Below are positions 6,866 to 14,246 of a DNA stretch of 23,444 nt, piece by piece. Every line of letters starts with the position of its first letter. The stretch's first letter is position 1. Under the pieces are notes generated by a model. The model saw nothing but the letters and a program-made list of their open reading frames with translations. It ran no database searches and was not told where the DNA came from. Location: NCBI GenBank assembly GCA_944363005.1, contig CALVTV010000066.1, positions 1 through 23,444 of the forward strand, in the 5' to 3' direction. Both the position numbers and the translations under genes were made by a program. This DNA is from an uncultured Clostridia bacterium. Lineage in GTDB: Bacteria > Bacillota > Clostridia > Christensenellales > Aristaeellaceae.

Positions 6866-8272
6866 ATGAGAGTCATCCGGCGGCGCATTCGCCTGCTGGT
6901 CATGATGCTGCTGTGCATGTTTGCGCTGATGATCGCCTATTTCTGCTATTCGGTCTACTTCTACGGCGGGCGCTGGGTGTCCAACGTCCATAACCCGCGC
7001 ATCGCGGACGGCAAGCAGAAGGTCATCATGGGCACGGTCACCGACCGGGACGGCACGGTGCTGGCCTATACCGACGAGGTGGGCGAGCGGCAGTACAACA
7101 GCAATCTCCAGACGCGCATGGCCGTCTGTCAGGTTGTCGGGGACGACGGCGGCAAGGTTTCAACCGGTGTGGACACCTTCCACGCGCAGTACCTGCTGGG
7201 GTTCAAGGCGAGCGTGTTTGAGCGCATTTCCGACGCGATCACCGGCACGCCCCAGCGCGGCGACGACGTGCAGCTGACGATTTCCGAGCGCCTCTCGCGC
7301 TACATCAGCGAGCAGTTCCCCGAGGGCAAGCGCGGCGCGGTCGTCGTGCTCAATTACAAGACGCAGGAGATCCTGGCGATGGTGTCCCTGCCCCAGTTTG
7401 ACCCCACGGACATGGACGACGCCCTCTCCGACGAGGAGGCAGGCGCGCTGGTCAACCGCGCGACGCAGGGCCTGTATCCCCCGGGGTCCACGTTCAAGAT
7501 CGTGACGCTGGCCTCGGTGTTGACCAACCTGCCGGATTTGGAGGACTTTTCCTTCGATTGCACGGGCTACTATGCCGTGGGCAATTACGCGGTGACGGAT
7601 GCGAGCGCGCACGGCATGCAGACGCTCTCCCAGGCGTTCCGCAATTCCTGCAACACGACGTTCGCCGCGCTCTCCCAGGAACTGGGGTACGAGATGCTCG
7701 GCGAAACGGCGCAGCGGCTGGGCTTCAACCAGAATTTCCTGTTTAAGGACCTGATTGTCTACAACTCGAGCTACCCGATCGACAACCTGAGCGCGGAGGA
7801 TCTGGCCTGGTCCTCCGTGGGTCAGGGGCGCGTGCTGGCCACGCCGATGCATATGGCGATCATCGCCTCGACGATCGCCAACGGCGGCGTGATGTATGAG
7901 CCGCGCCTGCTCAAGTCGATCACCACGGTGCAGGGAGGGGAGCGGGCGCTGCCCCGCGCGCAGGAACCGCAGCGCGTTCTGGCGCAGAGCGTCGCTGAGC
8001 GCATCGAGGAGGAGATGGTCCGCGTGGTCACCTCGGGCACGGGCACCCGCGCGGCGCTCTCCAACGGCTACGTGGTGGCGGGCAAGACCGGCTCGGCGGA
8101 GGTCAGCGACGACAAGAGCGTCGCGGCGCACGCCTGGTTTGTCGGATATATTACCAATGACAACGCGCCTTATGCCATCAGCGTGCTGGTGGAAAACGGC
8201 GGCTCGGGCGGCAGCGTTGCCGCACCGCTGGCGCGCAAAGTACTGCAGAAGGCCATCAACATTGGCCTGTGA
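6866..8272 (+). CDS. Class B penicillin-binding protein (peptidoglycan transpeptidase)
   Basis: The 468-residue product has a single N-terminal membrane anchor (about residues 9-30), a short pedestal domain and a transpeptidase domain. All three active-site motifs are present: STFK with the acylated serine S208, SCN (S261-N263), and KTG (K407-G409). Such enzymes cross-link peptidoglycan outside the membrane and are beta-lactam targets. At 468 residues it is shorter than typical PBP2 or FtsI (around 600), mainly through a reduced N-terminal domain. This resembles the PbpA-type proteins found beside SEDS genes in Gram-positive bacteria. A purine-rich GGGAAGGGA precedes the ATG. Its place directly after the SEDS gene suggests a cognate polymerase/transpeptidase pair. 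Confidence 0.95.
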   Translation: MRVIRRRIRLLVMMLLCMFALMIAYFCYSVYFYGGRWVSNVHNPRIADGKQKVIMGTVTDRDGTVLAYTDEVGERQYNSNLQTRMAVCQVVGDDGGKVSTGVDTFHAQYLLGFKASVFERISDAITGTPQRGDDVQLTISERLSRYISEQFPEGKRGAVVVLNYKTQEILAMVSLPQFDPTDMDDALSDEEAGALVNRATQGLYPPGSTFKIVTLASVLTNLPDLEDFSFDCTGYYAVGNYAVTDASAHGMQTLSQAFRNSCNTTFAALSQELGYEMLGETAQRLGFNQNFLFKDLIVYNSSYPIDNLSAEDLAWSSVGQGRVLATPMHMAIIASTIANGGVMYEPRLLKSITTVQGGERALPRAQEPQRVLAQSVAERIEEEMVRVVTSGTGTRAALSNGYVVAGKTGSAEVSDDKSVAAHAWFVGYITNDNAPYAISVLVENGGSGGSVAAPLARKVLQKAINIGL

Positions 8273-8322
8273 TGCCGCGGAGCAAAGAAGACGGACGCCC
8301 TCAGGGGCAGAGGAGGTTTCGT

Positions 8323-9429
8323 ATGAAAAAGAGGATTGCTTTCGTGTGTGTGTGGCTGACGGTGACGCTGCTGGCTTCGGTTGCGCTGGGCGCGGGCACG
8401 ACGCTGCGCGTATTTACGCCCTTTGCGGACATGGACATGGCGGCGCAGAGCTATATGGACATGATTACGGCCTGGGAGGGCGAGACGGGCAATCTCGTGG
8501 AGGACTATTCGGGCCTGACCGACGACGTTTGGATGAACAACATGCTGGAGAGCGTGCGAAACGGAAAGGCGGACGTGGTCGTCCTGCCGGTGGGCACGGG
8601 CCTGACGAGCCAGAAACTGGTGACCGCTGAGGAGCTGGGCCAGGCCTTGCCGGATTTGGGCTTGCATCCCTTCGCGTCCATGGCGGAGGCGGACGGCAGC
8701 GTACTGCTCACGCCGATGCGCGTCAACTGGGAAGCGCTGTACATCAACACCGACGTGCTGGAACAGAACGGCCTGAGCGTGCCGACGACCTATGAGGAGC
8801 TCATCTCGGTGTGCAGCGCGCTGTCGGGCAAGGGCATCACGCCCATGGCCAACGCGCTGGGTGAATGGTCGGAGATCGTGCTCGATTGCCTCGCGCTGGC
8901 CAGCGTGCCGGCGGAACAGTTCGGCACCCAGGCGTCGCTCGACGGCGCGCAGCAGATGCTCACGGCGCTCTTTGCGGCGGGCGCCTTTGGCAAGGACCCG
9001 TTCAACGTGAGCGACGCGCAGATGACCGAGGCGTTCCTTTCGGGCGAGGCAGCCATGCGCATCGACGGCGACTGGCTGGCCTATGAAGTCGGCACGGAGC
9101 GCCGCGAGAATGTGACGGTCATCCCGATGCCGCAGCCTCAGGGCCAGGCGCACAGCGTGCTGGCGGGCATGCCCAGCTATGGCGTGGCGATCACGCGCGC
9201 CTGCTGGGAGGATGAGGCGCGCCGCGAGGCCGCGCTCTCCTTTGTGAGCACGATGCTCTCCGAGGAGATGTGCGTGCATCTGGCGGTGGGCGTGGAGGGC
9301 ACGCTGGGCGAGAGCGTTGCGACGATGCTGCGCAACGCGACGGATTGCGCGGGCATCCTTTACGACGCGATTGATACGGACTTTGTGCGCTGGTCCGAAT
9401 CCGTGATCTCCTCCCTGATGGAGCAATAA
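8323..9429 (+). CDS. Exported solute-binding-protein-like protein (SBP family 1)
   Basis: The 368-residue product starts with a signal peptide (MKKR, a hydrophobic core, then SVALGAG; cleavage probably near residue 23). The mature part looks like a family 1 extracellular solute-binding protein, as used by sugar ABC importers: PMRVNWEALYINTDVLEQNG, VPTTYEELISVCSAL, AFLSGEAAMRIDGDWLAYE and a late SYGVAI block are all typical. The start at 8323 has AGGAGG (8311-8316) six bases upstream; an upstream in-frame GTG overlapping the PBP stop has no such site. Two things are odd. There is no lipobox cysteine, which Gram-positive binding proteins normally need to stay at the membrane. No permease or ATPase gene is nearby either. 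Its position suggests a wall-related role, but that is inference. Confidence 0.82.
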   Translation: MKKRIAFVCVWLTVTLLASVALGAGTTLRVFTPFADMDMAAQSYMDMITAWEGETGNLVEDYSGLTDDVWMNNMLESVRNGKADVVVLPVGTGLTSQKLVTAEELGQALPDLGLHPFASMAEADGSVLLTPMRVNWEALYINTDVLEQNGLSVPTTYEELISVCSALSGKGITPMANALGEWSEIVLDCLALASVPAEQFGTQASLDGAQQMLTALFAAGAFGKDPFNVSDAQMTEAFLSGEAAMRIDGDWLAYEVGTERRENVTVIPMPQPQGQAHSVLAGMPSYGVAITRACWEDEARREAALSFVSTMLSEEMCVHLAVGVEGTLGESVATMLRNATDCAGILYDAIDTDFVRWSESVISSLMEQ

Positions 9430-9450
9430 CAATCACCAAAGAGGTTTACT

Positions 9451-11010
9451 ATGCACGCTTCCCCCGATACCATGGCCCGGCGCCTGACGCGCTTTTGCGG
9501 CGCGGCGGCGCTTGGGCTGCTGCTGATCATTCTCGTCCCTCTGGCCGTCAGCTCGCTTGGGCTGACGGTCTTTGAAAGTGTATACGGCCGTTATGAGGAG
9601 TCCATCACCTTCTTGCGCGACGCCCTGCTTCCCAATCTGGGGTTGACGCTGCTGGTGTTGGCGGCGCTGCTCGCCTGCCGGGCGCTGCTTGAGCGGTTTG
9701 CGCGGGTGCGGCTGGATGTGATCCTGTGCCTTTTGTGGTTGGCCGTGGCGCTGTTTTGGGTGCTGGGCATCGGATTGCAGCAGGAGGTGGACTGCAAGGA
9801 CGTCGTGGAGGCGGCCAAGCTCTTCGCTCGGGGCAATTACCGGCCGATGCGCGATCCCTACTTCAGCGCGTACCCGTACCAGCTTCCCGTCTGCCTGTTC
9901 ATGGAGGCGGTGATGCGCCTGATTCCGGGCGTGGACATCAACCTGTTCATGCAGGTGCTCAACGTGCTGCTGAGCACCTGCACGCTGGGCATGCTCTGCG
10001 CGCTGGCGGACATGCTCTTTGAGCGGGGGCGGCGCGCGACGCAGGTGATGCTGCTGGCGTTCCTGCCGTTTTTGCTGTTCAACACGTACGTGTACGGTAC
10101 CGTGCCGATGATCTTTCTGGTCGTGCTGGCGCTGCTTTGCTGGGTGCGCTATCTGCGCACGCGCAGGACGCGCTTTGCCCTCATCTATGCGCTGGCGATG
10201 GGCGCCGCCTATGCCGCCAAGCAAAACGCGCTGATCCCGATCCTTGCGGTGCTGGTGTGCTCCGCGCTCGATGGGGTGCAAACGCGCGATGTCCGGCCGT
10301 TGGGCGCGGCGGTGCTGGCGCTTGTCATCGGGGTGGGGCTCAGCGAGTTTTCCGTCTGGCAGTACGAACTGCGCAGCGGCGTGCAGCTGGGGGCGGATGT
10401 CAGCGCGTTGGCGCGGCTGGTGATGGGCCTTCAGGAGTCGCAGACATGCGCGGGCTGGTTCAACGGCTACACCGCGCAGTTCATCGACAACACGATGTCG
10501 GCCGAGGCGCAGCAGGCCATTGCCAGCGCGGACCTGCGCGCGAGGCTTGCCCAGCTTGCCGCCGATCCGGGCTATACGCTGGCGTTCCTGCGGGACAAAT
10601 ACCTCAGCCAGTGGCTGGAACCGAGCTACAGCACGCTGTGGTACGGCTTCCGGTGCGATTGGCTCGGGCGTTTCAATGGCCTGGCGATCCTGCTCTATCG
10701 GGAAAACAGCCCGGTGCGCGCGTTTGTGGAGGGGTACATGAACCTCTATCAGCAGGCGTTCTATGCGCTCGCGGTCGTGGGCGCGGCGGCTTGCCTGAAA
10801 CGCCGGGGGGACGTCGCGGTGCTCGTGCTGCCGGTGACGGTCATCGGCGGGTTCCTCTTCCACATGCTCTTTGAGGCGAAGAGCCAGTATATTTTCGTAT
10901 ATATCGTCTACCTGATGCCGCTGGCGGGGTATGGTCTGGCGATTGTGGGCGACGGCCTGCGGGCGCTTGCCCGCCGCGCGTTGGGACGGGCCGCGAAGGC
11001 GCGGGGCTGA
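9451..11010 (+). CDS. GT-C-type polytopic membrane glycosyltransferase (GT39/PMT-like)
   Basis: This 519-residue protein has about ten to twelve membrane segments. The layout resembles GT-C fold enzymes that use polyprenyl-phosphate sugars outside the membrane: a first extracellular loop with acidic residues after the second or third segment (QQEVDCKD, D114) followed by AAKLFARGNY and YPYQLP, then hydrophobic repeats. Near the C-terminus is FEAKSQYIFVYIVYLMPLAGYG, the 'E-x-x-x-Y' block (E475, Y480) seen in bacterial GT39-like proteins. Substrate and acceptor are unknown; a wall polymer, a lipid or an exported protein are all possible. The ATG at 9451 follows AAAGAGGT by about six bases. It is the last gene of the cluster, 21 bases after the solute-binding-like gene and before a bidirectional terminator. 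Confidence 0.72.
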   Translation: MHASPDTMARRLTRFCGAAALGLLLIILVPLAVSSLGLTVFESVYGRYEESITFLRDALLPNLGLTLLVLAALLACRALLERFARVRLDVILCLLWLAVALFWVLGIGLQQEVDCKDVVEAAKLFARGNYRPMRDPYFSAYPYQLPVCLFMEAVMRLIPGVDINLFMQVLNVLLSTCTLGMLCALADMLFERGRRATQVMLLAFLPFLLFNTYVYGTVPMIFLVVLALLCWVRYLRTRRTRFALIYALAMGAAYAAKQNALIPILAVLVCSALDGVQTRDVRPLGAAVLALVIGVGLSEFSVWQYELRSGVQLGADVSALARLVMGLQESQTCAGWFNGYTAQFIDNTMSAEAQQAIASADLRARLAQLAADPGYTLAFLRDKYLSQWLEPSYSTLWYGFRCDWLGRFNGLAILLYRENSPVRAFVEGYMNLYQQAFYALAVVGAAACLKRRGDVAVLVLPVTVIGGFLFHMLFEAKSQYIFVYIVYLMPLAGYGLAIVGDGLRALARRALGRAAKARG

Positions 11011-11046
11011 CCCTCATGGTCAGATCACGCCGATCATGAGCATATG

Positions 11047-11077
11047 AAAAAACCGCTCCATACGGGGCGGCTTTTTT
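11047..11077. terminator. Bidirectional terminator between the cell-wall cluster and the tmcAL pair
   Basis: CCGCTCC (11053-11059) pairs with GGGGCGG (11064-11070) around ATAC, with one G-T pair. AAAAAA lies on the left foot and TTTTTT on the right foot. It can stop transcripts from both converging operons. Confidence 0.9.
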
Positions 11078-11081
11078 GCGC

Positions 11082-11849
11082 TCAGCGGAAGGGAATGAGC
11101 AGCAGCGTCAGCACCAGAGCCAGCATCACCGTCGTGAAGCAGCAGAGGAAAACGGCCTGCGCGATGTCCCCGGAGACGGGCGCGTGCGTGTCGGTTTGAT
11201 CCTGGGCTATGCCCAAAAGAGAGAGCAGGAACGTGCGCGAGTCCTCGCCACGCACGTGCAGCGGGTTGCGCCCGACGACGCAGGAACACAGCAGCCAAAG
11301 CCCGCGCATCACCGCGCGCGCGGGACGGCGCAGCTGCGCAAAGGCGCGCGTGGCGTAGGTTTGGCGGCCGTCGAGCGCGCGCAGGCAGAGCAGCAATCCG
11401 CCCACCGCGCTGTTCAGATGAAGCGGGGTGCTCAGCGCCAGCAGAAGCAGCGGCAGGCAGGCGTCACTGATGAACGCGGGGCCGAGCCCGCTGCAAACCT
11501 CGCGCACACGGGCTTCATATCCTTCCCGGTCGCGCGCGAGCGTTCCGCTGTCCAGCTCCTCCTTGGTGCGCGCGGCTGGGGTCAGAAGCGCAATCGCCCG
11601 AAAGAGCGGCGCGGTGATCACCGCCGCGACCAGCATATGCAAACTGCCGGCCAGCTGAAAGATGCCGCCCCAAAGCAAAAGGAAGAGCGCGAAGCCGACC
11701 GGCTCATCGATTTTGCCGCTCTTGCGCCGGAAAAGCCGGAGAAAAGCGGCGTACAGCCGGTAGATTCCTTCGGTGATGAGGTCTGCGGCCCGGGGAAGCG
11801 GCAGGTACAAGCAGAAGGCGAGGGCGAGAGCGAGCGGCAAAGCGAGCAT
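11082..11849 (-). CDS. Unrecognised integral membrane protein
   Basis: The 255-residue product is strongly hydrophobic, with segments at about residues 1-18, 51-90 (two), 130-155, 172-188 and 228-253, separated by short basic stretches such as FLRLFRRKSGK. I do not recognise the family. Conserved-looking blocks are SGLGPAFISD and THAPVSGDIAQAVFLCC; the second is the kind of short polar motif that could line an active site. The start at 11849 has GAGGAGG (11857-11863) seven bases upstream. The gene lies 25 bases after tmcAL on the same strand and so probably shares its transcript. Codon use resembles its neighbours. The function is unknown. Confidence 0.7.
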   Translation of the reverse strand: MLALPLALALAFCLYLPLPRAADLITEGIYRLYAAFLRLFRRKSGKIDEPVGFALFLLLWGGIFQLAGSLHMLVAAVITAPLFRAIALLTPAARTKEELDSGTLARDREGYEARVREVCSGLGPAFISDACLPLLLLALSTPLHLNSAVGGLLLCLRALDGRQTYATRAFAQLRRPARAVMRGLWLLCSCVVGRNPLHVRGEDSRTFLLSLLGIAQDQTDTHAPVSGDIAQAVFLCCFTTVMLALVLTLLLIPFR

Positions 11850-11874
11850 AAGATGACCTCCTCAAAGCAAGATG

Positions 11875-13059
11875 TCAGGGCAAGACGACGGGCGAGGTCG
11901 TAAAGTCACGGCCACAGGCACGCTCGGCGGGCGAAACTGCGCCCAGCGCCCACATGTCCTGCGCGCGCACGTCGAGGGCGAAGAGCGGATCGCTGAAGCC
12001 CGCGGTTTTGGTGACGAGCGGCAGGGCACAGGCGCGGCGGATGGCGTGAAGCAGCGGCGCGGCCTGGCGGCGGAAACCGAGCACGCGCGCATACGTGGGC
12101 AGGGGATGCGCCTGCACGAACGCCTCGGTGACGTCCAGCAGCACGTTTTGCGCGATGCGCGAGAGCCGCGCATAGGTGTAGCGCTTGGACTTGACGGCGA
12201 GGATCAGGCCGTCGCGCGTGGTGGCCGTGCGCGCGGCGGCGAGAAAGCGGTGATGCAGTCCCTCGCCCATGCCCGCGATGGCGGCGAGAGACGGGGCGTC
12301 CATCGTCCGCAGGCGATAGAGCAGGGCCTGGGTGAGCGCTTCGTCGGGATGGACTGCGCCGCGCTGCTCCGCTTTAAGCACGATCTGCGGACTGGGCAGG
12401 GCTGAAAGCGCGTCCTGAAGGCGGCCTTCGCTGAGAGCGGCGCGCACGGCGGTGGCGCTGGAGAGCGCGCAGAGCGTCTTGTCGTGATAGCCTGCGCCTT
12501 CGCGGGCCACGGGCACGGGGAGAATCTGCGGGGGGAGGGCGGCGAGGTACTCGAGCGCCAGCGCGGCGTTGGGCTGGGCCAGAAGCGCGGCCAGCCCGGC
12601 AATGCCCGAGATGCGCTCCGCGGCGAGTGCGCGTGCGCGCGGGTAGGGCAGGCCGCGGTCAAGCCCCTCGCGCAGCGCTTCGCGGAAGGCGGGCGTTTCC
12701 TGCGCCAAGAGGCGCGCCGCGCTGCCGAGCACGGGCAGGGCGTCCGGTTCGCAACCGAAGGACAGGTGCGTCACCACGCCAAGACCGTCCAAAAGGGAGA
12801 CGCCTCCGCGGGCAAATTCCGGCGCGCTGGCCCCGGCAAAGCGCGCGGGCAGCTCCAAAACCAGATCCGCGCCGCCGCACAGCGCCATCTGCGCGCGCGC
12901 CCACTTGTCATGCCGGGCGAACGCGCCGCGCTGGGTGATCGCGCCGCTCATGACGCAGACCACATAGTCCGCGCCGCTTTTTTCGCGCGCCTTGGCCAGA
13001 TGGTACGCATGGCCGCGATGAAAGGGGTTGTATTCGCAAATGACGCCGCATACGCGCAT
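11875..13059 (-). CDS. tmcAL: tRNA(Met) cytidine acetate ligase
   Basis: The 394-residue product begins with MRVCGVICEYNPFHRGHAYHL, the hallmark of the YlbM/TmcAL family: a nucleotidyltransferase fold with an HxGH-like ATP-binding motif (HRGH at about 14-17). GAITQRG and ADLVLELP follow, both conserved in the family. In Bacillus this enzyme uses acetate and ATP to make N4-acetylcytidine at the wobble position of elongator tRNA-Met. The start at 13059 has AAGGAG (13067-13072) seven bases upstream. It is divergent from pta-ackA, an arrangement common in Clostridia. The proximity is suggestive because both loci handle activated acetate, but shared regulation is not shown. The downstream membrane protein gene follows 25 bases after the stop. 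Confidence 0.94.
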   Translation of the reverse strand: MRVCGVICEYNPFHRGHAYHLAKAREKSGADYVVCVMSGAITQRGAFARHDKWARAQMALCGGADLVLELPARFAGASAPEFARGGVSLLDGLGVVTHLSFGCEPDALPVLGSAARLLAQETPAFREALREGLDRGLPYPRARALAAERISGIAGLAALLAQPNAALALEYLAALPPQILPVPVAREGAGYHDKTLCALSSATAVRAALSEGRLQDALSALPSPQIVLKAEQRGAVHPDEALTQALLYRLRTMDAPSLAAIAGMGEGLHHRFLAAARTATTRDGLILAVKSKRYTYARLSRIAQNVLLDVTEAFVQAHPLPTYARVLGFRRQAAPLLHAIRRACALPLVTKTAGFSDPLFALDVRAQDMWALGAVSPAERACGRDFTTSPVVLP

Positions 13060-13080
13060 GGGCAGGCTCCTTGAATTCAG

Positions 13081-13103
13081 GACGAATTTGGATAAAATTC
13101 GTC
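13081..13103. promoter_or_regulatory. Perfect 9-bp inverted repeat between tmcAL and pta
   Basis: GACGAATTT (13081-13089) and AAATTCGTC (13095-13103) flank GGATA. The repeat lies eight bases upstream of the pta -35 and within the probable tmcAL leader. It could be an operator acting on pta or a hairpin in the tmcAL leader. It lacks a T-run, so a terminator is unlikely. Confidence 0.5.
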
Positions 13104-13110
13104 TGTGTTC

Positions 13111-13139
13111 TTTTCAAAATTGGGAAAGTGCGCTATAAT
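13111..13139 (+). promoter_or_regulatory. pta-ackA promoter
   Basis: TTTTCA (13111-13116) and a perfect TATAAT (13134-13139) are separated by 17 bases. The predicted leader is about 68 bases and contains a hairpin, GGCTTA/TAAGCC (13167-13172 with 13179-13184). Confidence 0.8.
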
Positions 13140-13185
13140 AAAGAATGTATCGTTCTGTATGCCGTTGGCTTACTTCGTTAAGCCT

Positions 13186-13214
13186 ATTATAACACGTCGA
13201 GGAGGATTTACAAA
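13186..13214 (-). promoter_or_regulatory. Candidate tmcAL promoter
   Basis: On the minus strand a perfect TATAAT lies at 13186-13191 with a weak -35 (TTTGTA, 13209-13214) at 17 bases. The -35 overlaps the start codon of pta. If used, this promoter runs face to face with the pta promoter, and the two transcripts overlap for about 35 bases. Confidence 0.45.
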
Positions 13215-14212
13215 TGTCTGTCATTGACAAAATCAGAGCAAAAGCGGCTGCCGACGTCAAGCACGTGGTGCTGGCGGAGGGCAGCGAGCCCCGCACGGTG
13301 CAGGCGGCGGCGGAAATCGTCAAGCTGGGCCTGGCGAAGATCACCCTGGTGGGCGCGAAAGCGGAGATCGAGGCGAAGGCCGCCGAGCTGGGCGTCGATC
13401 TGACCGGCGTGGCCATCGCGGACCCGGCGACCAGCGAAAAGACCGCTGCGTACGCCGAGGCGCTCTTCCATATCCGCGAGAAGAAGGGCATGACGCTTGA
13501 AAAGGCGACGGATCTTTGCCTGAAGAACACGCTGTTCTACGGCACGATGATGCTCAAGATGGGCGATGCCGACGCGATGGTCGCCGGCGCGATCAACACC
13601 ACCGGCGACGTGCTGCGTCCGGCGCTGCAGATCATCAAGGGTGCGCCGGGCATCAAGACGGTTTCCTCCTGCTTCCTGATGGAGGTGCAGGATGCGAAGT
13701 ACGGCGACGACGGCGTGCTCGTCTTTGGCGACTGCGCGGTGAACATCAACCCGACCGCCGAGCAGCTGGCCGATATCGCCATCGCTTCCGCCCAGACCGG
13801 CAAGGCGCTGGTGGGCATGGAGCCGCGCGTGGCGATGCTCTCCTTCTCCACGAAGGGCTCCGCCAAGCATGAGCTGGTGGACAAGGTGGCCCAGGCGACG
13901 GCGATGGTGCGCGAGCAGGCGCCCGAACTGAACGTGGACGGCGAAATGCAGGCCGACGCGGCGCTGGTCGCTTCCGTTGGCAACCTCAAGTGCCCGGGCA
14001 GCCCGGTTGCCGGCCAGGCGAACGTGCTGGTCTTCCCGGATCTGCAGGCGGGCAACATCGGCTACAAGCTGGTGCAGCGCCTGGGTAACGCCAAGGCCGT
14101 GGGCCCGATCATCCAGGGTCTGGCCAAGCCGGTCAACGACCTGTCCCGCGGCTGCTCCGTGACGGACATCGTGGACGTGGTGGCCATCGCTGCGGTCAAG
14201 GCGCAGGCCTGA
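13214..14212 (+). CDS. pta: Phosphate acetyltransferase
   Basis: The 332-residue product is the short, single-domain phosphotransacetylase typical of Firmicutes. It converts acetyl-CoA and phosphate to acetyl phosphate and CoA in the cytoplasm. Family blocks include VLAEGSEPRTVQAA near the N-terminus, NTLFYGTMMLKMGDADAMVAG, the GA-rich turn INTTGDVLRPALQII, LSFSTKGSA and, near the end, NVLVFPDLQAGNIGYKL. The ATG at 13214 has GAGGAGG (13199-13205) eight bases upstream. ackA follows after 34 bases, so the pair forms the acetate-producing, ATP-yielding branch of fermentation. Length and motifs are normal and nothing appears damaged. Confidence 0.98.
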   Translation: MSVIDKIRAKAAADVKHVVLAEGSEPRTVQAAAEIVKLGLAKITLVGAKAEIEAKAAELGVDLTGVAIADPATSEKTAAYAEALFHIREKKGMTLEKATDLCLKNTLFYGTMMLKMGDADAMVAGAINTTGDVLRPALQIIKGAPGIKTVSSCFLMEVQDAKYGDDGVLVFGDCAVNINPTAEQLADIAIASAQTGKALVGMEPRVAMLSFSTKGSAKHELVDKVAQATAMVREQAPELNVDGEMQADAALVASVGNLKCPGSPVAGQANVLVFPDLQAGNIGYKLVQRLGNAKAVGPIIQGLAKPVNDLSRGCSVTDIVDVVAIAAVKAQA

Positions 14213-14246
14213 TCCCCCCAATGCATCAACCGGAGGTAAAACACCC

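Noticed and set aside
11082..11849. Possible relation of the membrane protein to CobD/CbiB cobalamin enzymes
   Set aside because: The size and membrane layout are loosely similar, but the conserved NTLDSM-type and DD-x-x-N-type motifs are not present, and no cobalamin gene is nearby.
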